This document shows, in pieces, positions 59,535 to 64,000 of a DNA stretch of 64,000 nt. The stretch's first letter is position 1; every line of letters starts with the position of its first letter. The stretch is from Iris pallida (lineage: Eukaryota; Streptophyta; Magnoliopsida; Asparagales; Iridaceae). Both the position numbers and the translations under genes were made by a program. The stretch spans positions 82,853 through 146,852 of the forward strand of contig JANAVB010006999.1 of the NCBI GenBank assembly GCA_029216955.1, read 5' to 3'. The notes under the pieces are model-generated. The model saw only the letters and a program-made list of their open reading frames with translations, was not told the DNA's origin and ran no database searches.

Positions 59535-60777
59535 GAATGACTTAATAGGATTCAAATTGATTTGATTTTTCTTTCTAAACATAGTATTGATACGTCTTGT
59601 TCTCTATAGGTCCTCGAGACGCTGCATTTGCTCCGGTTGACGTACCGTATCATATTTCAGGCGAGTACATTCTCTGACACTTTTCCAATTTACGATAACT
59701 ATTATAATTCATGTAATTATTGTAGATATGCTTGTTCTCGACACATTGGTCACACGGATTGGTATTCATGGATCCCAACATGAGATATTATTCCTCGTTA
59801 TCTTGGTATATCATGTGCAAGCCCCTTGTAGTTCTTGTGTAGTATATGGACACCGATTCTCGAGAAGACTTGCTCCCTTCTCGTGGAATCCCGTGTCGTA
59901 ACGTGTCTTGCTTTGATCCACTCTACCAGTCGGGGACGGGGAGTACTAGTGTAGATGTGTGGTCATTATCTACCTTGTTATTCTTGTAGACCTTATGAGT
60001 GTTAATCATACACTCCACGTATGATTAACCAGGCCAGTAGACCTTGTGCAAGACCCAAGCCGGCCACATGTCGTAGCTAGTATTCACACACCTAGATGAT
60101 GGTTTCTTGATTCTTGTACATGCCATGATCAATTTACTTGCCTTGTTCTAGCTCTACATGTACATTCCATGATTTTCTTGTATATACTATCTATTTACAG
60201 TCTTGTAGCTTTTATCATATCTTGTGAACTGCTGTTAGTAGATTGTACTCGTTCCATCCTGACAGGATATGTTGAAAATATTACAGATGCAGATGAGGGA
60301 GACTACTGCACCTACTACGGTCCGGATGACGTAGTGGGTATAGAGTTGGAGACTTTGGTCCAGCAGGGTTAGCTCCGCCTGATGAGACCCTACCTATTGT
60401 TTAGTTAGAGTAGGTCTTTTGTACTGGACATTGTCTCCAGCTACTTTTGAGACTGTTATTACTATGGACTGTATTAGAGACTTGGACTTGAATATATTCT
60501 TGTGTTGGACTTGACAGGTTATTATTTTATTATCGTCTTGTTGTCTTTATCTTTCAGTCTTTCCTTTGTTATCTTAGAGTCGTGATTGAGTACTCGTATA
60601 TATATTTATTGCTTGTCCTCCGTTCGGAGTTGACCATATTCTCGACAGGTTTTTGTTATATATATAAACTGTTTAGAGTAGAAAAATCTACAGCGTTCCA
60701 CGCCGATTTTTCGGTGAGGGCTGGGCGTTGTCGCGTCACGTACCCTTTTAGCGGGTGCGGGTCGTGACACGTTTTAG

Positions 60778-60793
60778 TGGTGGCCCACGCAGG
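60778..60793 (+). promoter_or_regulatory. putative primer binding site region
   Basis: TGGTGGCCCACGCAGG starts 8 nt after the LTR end. The same motif is in family A and, with one base fewer, in D. It is not the usual initiator-Met site and I cannot name the tRNA. Confidence 0.55.
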
Positions 60794-61031
60794 TCCTGAA
60801 GTCGCAATTAGTACGATGTCGTGGCGGGTACTCGTCTTAGAGTGTTGATTACGAGCCTGTGTTACACATATGAGGTAGTAGGCTAAGAGTGCTCAATCAC
60901 AGTAGGACCTTTTCTTGCTTATCTTTCTTACCGTCTTTAATATTGATTTACTGTATTCTAGCTGTCCTCCTTTGATATTGCCTTTATGTGCCATATTGAT
61001 ATCTTCTTTTCAATTTGTCTCCAGGATAGTT
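60794..61031 (+). other. untranslated leader before gag
   Basis: No gene is seen between the primer-binding-site region and the gag ATG at 61032. The stretch is T-rich near its end. Confidence 0.6.
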
Positions 61032-62260
61032 ATGACTCACTCTCCTGGTGAGGAGCACGGGGAGACGGAGAGGTCTGCCACCTCTGGCGGGCAGGCTCCG
61101 GTCACTTCTCCTGCAGATAGGATTCTGTTGGAGCTCTCGGGGGTACTCCTCCAACTACCTCGATGACAGTCCCTGGGGTTGCGGGTGCTCTTCCCGTAGT
61201 GCCGGGAGCTGTCGGGGGCGCTCTTCCTCCTCCTGTGCAGCGGATTCCTCCGCCAGTTGCAGACGTACTTCCACCTCCACCTCCTCTGCCTACATATATG
61301 GGGCAGATGCTTACTTTCCTACAGCAGATACTGGAGACTCAGAGAGCCCAGGCCGAGGCTCAGCAGAGGCAGACAGACACGATGCGTCAGGGCATGGAGG
61401 ATACCCATTAGTTGGCCCTTGCAGCCGTAGAGCAGAGGGCTCCTCATCCGGGGACGCGACCGAGGTACGAAGATATCCAGGACTTCAAGAAGCTCGGGCC
61501 CCGTGACTTCAGCGGGACCGAGGGTGTGGTCTATGCAGATGATTGGCTCGAGGATATCGAGCGGCAGATGAGGGCCTCCCGCCTGGCAGACGACCTGAAG
61601 GTCGAGGCGATAGGTTTGTAGCTGCTAGACATTGCATGCACCTGGTACAGAATCGAGCCAGCCCTAGTTGGAGAGGGCCGTACTTGGACAGAGTTCAAGC
61701 TCCTCTTCAAGGAGAAGTTCTTTTCCCCCACGGACAAGATTGACCTGGTGCGACAGTTCCAGGATCTGCAGCAGGGCAGTCTATCTGTGGAGGAGTACGC
61801 AACGGAGTTCGGCCGTCTGAGCCGATACGCAGAGTACATGGTTCGAGACCCGAAGATCAGGGCGAGCCGTTTCAGGAAGGGACTCGCTTGGGATATCAAG
61901 CACCTCATTCCCTCCTTCTATGAGACATATACCCAGATCTACGCGGAGGCCCGCAAGGTAGAGCGGGAGTGGGGCTTGAAGCCCAAGAGGGAGCGTGATC
62001 ATTTCTCGGGGGCTACTAGCAGCGCAGGGGATGCTAAGCACCCTCAGCTTCAGCATCGTTCTTTCCAGCATCACCAGCCGCAGGTTCAGACCCGAGCACC
62101 GGTTCAGCAGGTGCAGCACACTCAGCCGAGGCAGACTTAGCATGGGGCTCCTTGCCACTTCTGCAGGAGGCCTGGACACGTCTGGAAGGTTTGCCGGAAG
62201 AGGCTGGGTTTGTGCCTCTACTGCGGGGAGGCTGGACATCAGTTGAGGGATTGTCCTGGG
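61032..62260 (+). pseudogene. chromovirus gag (capsid/nucleocapsid), broken
   Basis: Reading begins at ATG 61032 (MTHSPGEEHGETERS). It shifts frame once before 61163 and then continues in one frame interrupted by TAG at 61409, 61619 and 62138. The retrotransposon gag domain is seen in FKKLGPRDFSGTEG, ADDWLEDIERQMRAS and FFSPTDKIDLVRQFQDLQQG. Two CCHC zinc knuckles follow at 62153-62194 ([14 protein letters not shown]) and 62213-62254 ([14 protein letters not shown]); these bind RNA during packaging. All three stops can arise from CAG by one C-to-T change. Gag would form the particle; this copy cannot make a full-length product. Confidence 0.9.
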
Positions 62261-64000
62261 AACCCTCGCAGGGTAGTCCGTGGAGCGGTAGCAGCTCAGG
62301 GGGCACCGGCGAGAGTTCCCGCAGTGCAGCAGAGGGGTCCACTTTCGACCCAGCAGCAGCGGTTTGTTCAGCACCACCAGCAGTTGGGTGGTCAGGGTAG
62401 ATCCTTTGCTCTTGTGGCCGAGGAGATCGAGCCAGTCGCAGATGTAGTTGCAGGTTCGGTTCTTCTTGATTCTTTTTCTGTCTTAGCATTGTTTGATTCA
62501 GGTGCTACGCACAGTTTTGTGTCAGTTTCTTTTGCACTTGGGCACAACATCATTGCTGAATATCTGGGTAGGACTTGCAAGATTATGACTGGGAATGGCA
62601 TCATCCTAGTTAATAATGTTTGTAAGGGGCGGAGAGTTTCATTGAGAGGCCGGGAGCTGAGTGCGTGTTTGCTCGTAATGCCACTTCCGAGTTACGATGT
62701 GGTACTCGGTATGGATTGGTTGAGCACGCACCATACTAGCATCGACTGCAGAGGGGGCAGGATTCTGTTTAGGCCGCCGGGAGAGCCGGAGTATGAGTTC
62801 ACCAGGGGTGCAGTGGAGCAGGGAGATAGATTCTGCGGAGCATTGTTGGTGGGGCCAGTGTTGCCACATCCACTCATTGCTGAGTTCTTGGATGTCTTTC
62901 CCGAGGAGCTGTCCGGGATGCCGCCAGATCGTGATATTGAGTTTTCTATAGACCTGGTGCCGGGCGCTGAGCCTATCTCCCAGCACGTCTATAGAATCAA
63001 CAATAGCGAGTTAGCGGAGCTGAAGAAGCAGGTCGACGAGCTGGAGGACAAGGGCTTTATTCGATCTAGCTCTTCACCTTGGGGCGCGCCAGTTCTTTTC
63101 GTCCCCAAGAAGGATGGTACGGTACGTCTGTGTATTGATTACAGGGCGCTCAACAACCTTACCATTAAGAACAAGTATCCTTTGCCAAGGATTGATGACT
63201 TGTTCGACCAGTTGAGCGGGGCGAGAGTATTCTCGAAGATCGACTTGCGCACCGGGTACCATCAGCTGAAGGTAAAACGGGATGACATTCCGAAGACTGC
63301 CTTTCGGACTCGCTATGGCCAGTATGAGTATACCGTCATTCGTTTGGGTTGACTAACGCCCCGGCGGTATTCATGAACTTGATGAACAAGGTATTTCATC
63401 AGTACCTTGACAAGTTCGTGGTGGTCTTCATTGATGACATCTCATCTATTCGAAGACACCAGGAGCACGAGGAGCACCTGAGGATTGTGTTGGACACTCT
63501 CAGGAGGGAGCAGCTGTATGGGAAGCTGTCCAAGTACGAGTTCTTCTTGGATCGCGTGGAGTTCCTAGGCCATATTGTCTCTGGCGAGGGGATTTCAGTG
63601 GATCCGAAGAAGATTTCCGCGGTGGAGTCCTGGTCGACGCCGAGCTCAGTAGCAGAGGTTCAGAGTTTTCTGGGTCTGGCAGGTTATTACCGGAGGTTCG
63701 TACAGGACTTTTCCAGGATTGCCCAGCGATGACCCGCCTTACCAGGAAGGACGAGGAGTTTGTTGGTCCGATGAGTGCCAGGCCGCCTTCGAGGAGCTGA
63801 AGGCGAGGTTGACTACAGCTCCTATCTTGACGCTGCCATCTGGATCTGGTGGTTATACGATCTACAGTGATGCTTCAGGACGGGGTTTGGGTCGTGTGCT
63901 TCAGCAGCACGGGAAGGTAATTGCCTATGCATCTAGGCAGTTACGTCCTCATGAGAGAAATTACCCTACCCACGATCTGGAGCTGGCAGCGGTCATCTTT
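62261..64000 (+). pseudogene. chromovirus pol: protease, reverse transcriptase, RNase H (partial)
   Basis: It continues in the same frame as gag. The aspartic protease active site [10 protein letters not shown] has its catalytic DSG codons at 62495-62503. Reverse transcriptase follows: [35 protein letters not shown] and [21 protein letters not shown] one-base loss near 63345 shifts the frame; the catalytic FIDDI is at 63427-63441. Further one-base shifts occur near 63727 and 63760. RNase H starts [13 protein letters not shown] and runs to the window end with [19 protein letters not shown]. Integrase and chromodomain would lie beyond the window. The motif set fits Tekay/Del chromoviruses (inference). 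Confidence 0.92.

Larger units (their letters stand above)
57547..60769 (+). mobile_element. 5' LTR of Tekay/Del-like chromovirus
   Basis: The LTR ends GCGGGTGCGGGTCGTGACA at 60769, next to the primer-binding-site region, and is followed by gag-pol. It shares the GGCGAGTACATTCTCTGAC motif (59659) and CCAAGCCGGCCACATG (60056) with the LTRs at 1-3677 and 22313. Its first bases seem lost at the junction with gypsy D, since no TG start is found. Internal features are a (TA)n(TG)n tract, a GCCTTAAAGGTGAGCAG minisatellite and a TTGACC-rich cluster. The 3' LTR would lie outside the window. Confidence 0.8.

Noticed and set aside
60169..60767. Small ORFs just before the primer-binding-site region
   Set aside because: They lie inside the LTR and show no similarity to gag or other known proteins.

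Overview
This window is intergenic DNA from a large, repeat-rich plant nuclear genome, most likely a flowering plant. I cannot name the genus. The evidence is two CACTA (En/Spm) DNA transposons with TNPD- and TNPA-like genes, a Ty1/copia element with a tRNA-iMet-era plant-type pol, several Ty3/gypsy long terminal repeats (LTRs) of 2-4 kb, a chromovirus-type gag-pol, and many (TA)n, (CT)n and (TG)n tracts. I found no convincing host gene, tRNA, rRNA or CRISPR array. Nearly all the sequence can be assigned to nested mobile elements.

Layout. 1-3677 is a plus-strand gypsy-type LTR cut by the window edge, followed by 412 bp of unassigned sequence. 4090-22312 is minus-strand non-autonomous gypsy family B, arranged LTR, internal, LTR, internal. 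Its middle LTR is split by a younger, complete minus-strand non-autonomous gypsy (family A, 10361-19772) with a perfect 5-bp target-site duplication (TSD) CCACC. 22313-27974 holds plus-strand gypsy LTR pieces around a non-coding internal region, with a MITE in the right LTR.

27975-50894 is a minus-strand Ty1/copia element: its 3' LTR is at 27975-28721 and its broken pol at 48078-50894. Between them two CACTA elements have jumped into the copia 3' untranslated region: E1 (28980-35818, TSD TAC) and E2 (36007-47460, TSD ATG). E2 carries a complete family-B retrotransposon (39869-46908). The nest is therefore gypsy LTR, then copia, then CACTA E2, then gypsy B.

50895-57546 is gypsy D, with 3.8-kb LTRs around an internal domain of only 618 bp. 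57547-64000 is the 5' LTR plus gag-pol of a Tekay/Del-like chromovirus that runs off the window. It is broken by three TAG stops and several frameshifts.

Function. E1 keeps an apparently intact five-exon TNPA-like gene but only the N-terminal third of the TNPD transposase. E2 keeps only scraps of both. The two belong to one family, lie in opposite orientation and share a layout: GCGACGG subterminal repeats, CT/GA tract, G-rich minisatellite, GATACC tandem repeats, then genes. Families A, B and D encode nothing recognisable and would depend on proteins supplied by autonomous elements, perhaps like the one at the right edge. Points worth a second look are a 500-bp hairpin in E2, an LTR block conserved between families A and D that is open on both strands, a cluster of about 18 W-box cores in the right-hand LTR, and the unusual primer-binding-site region.
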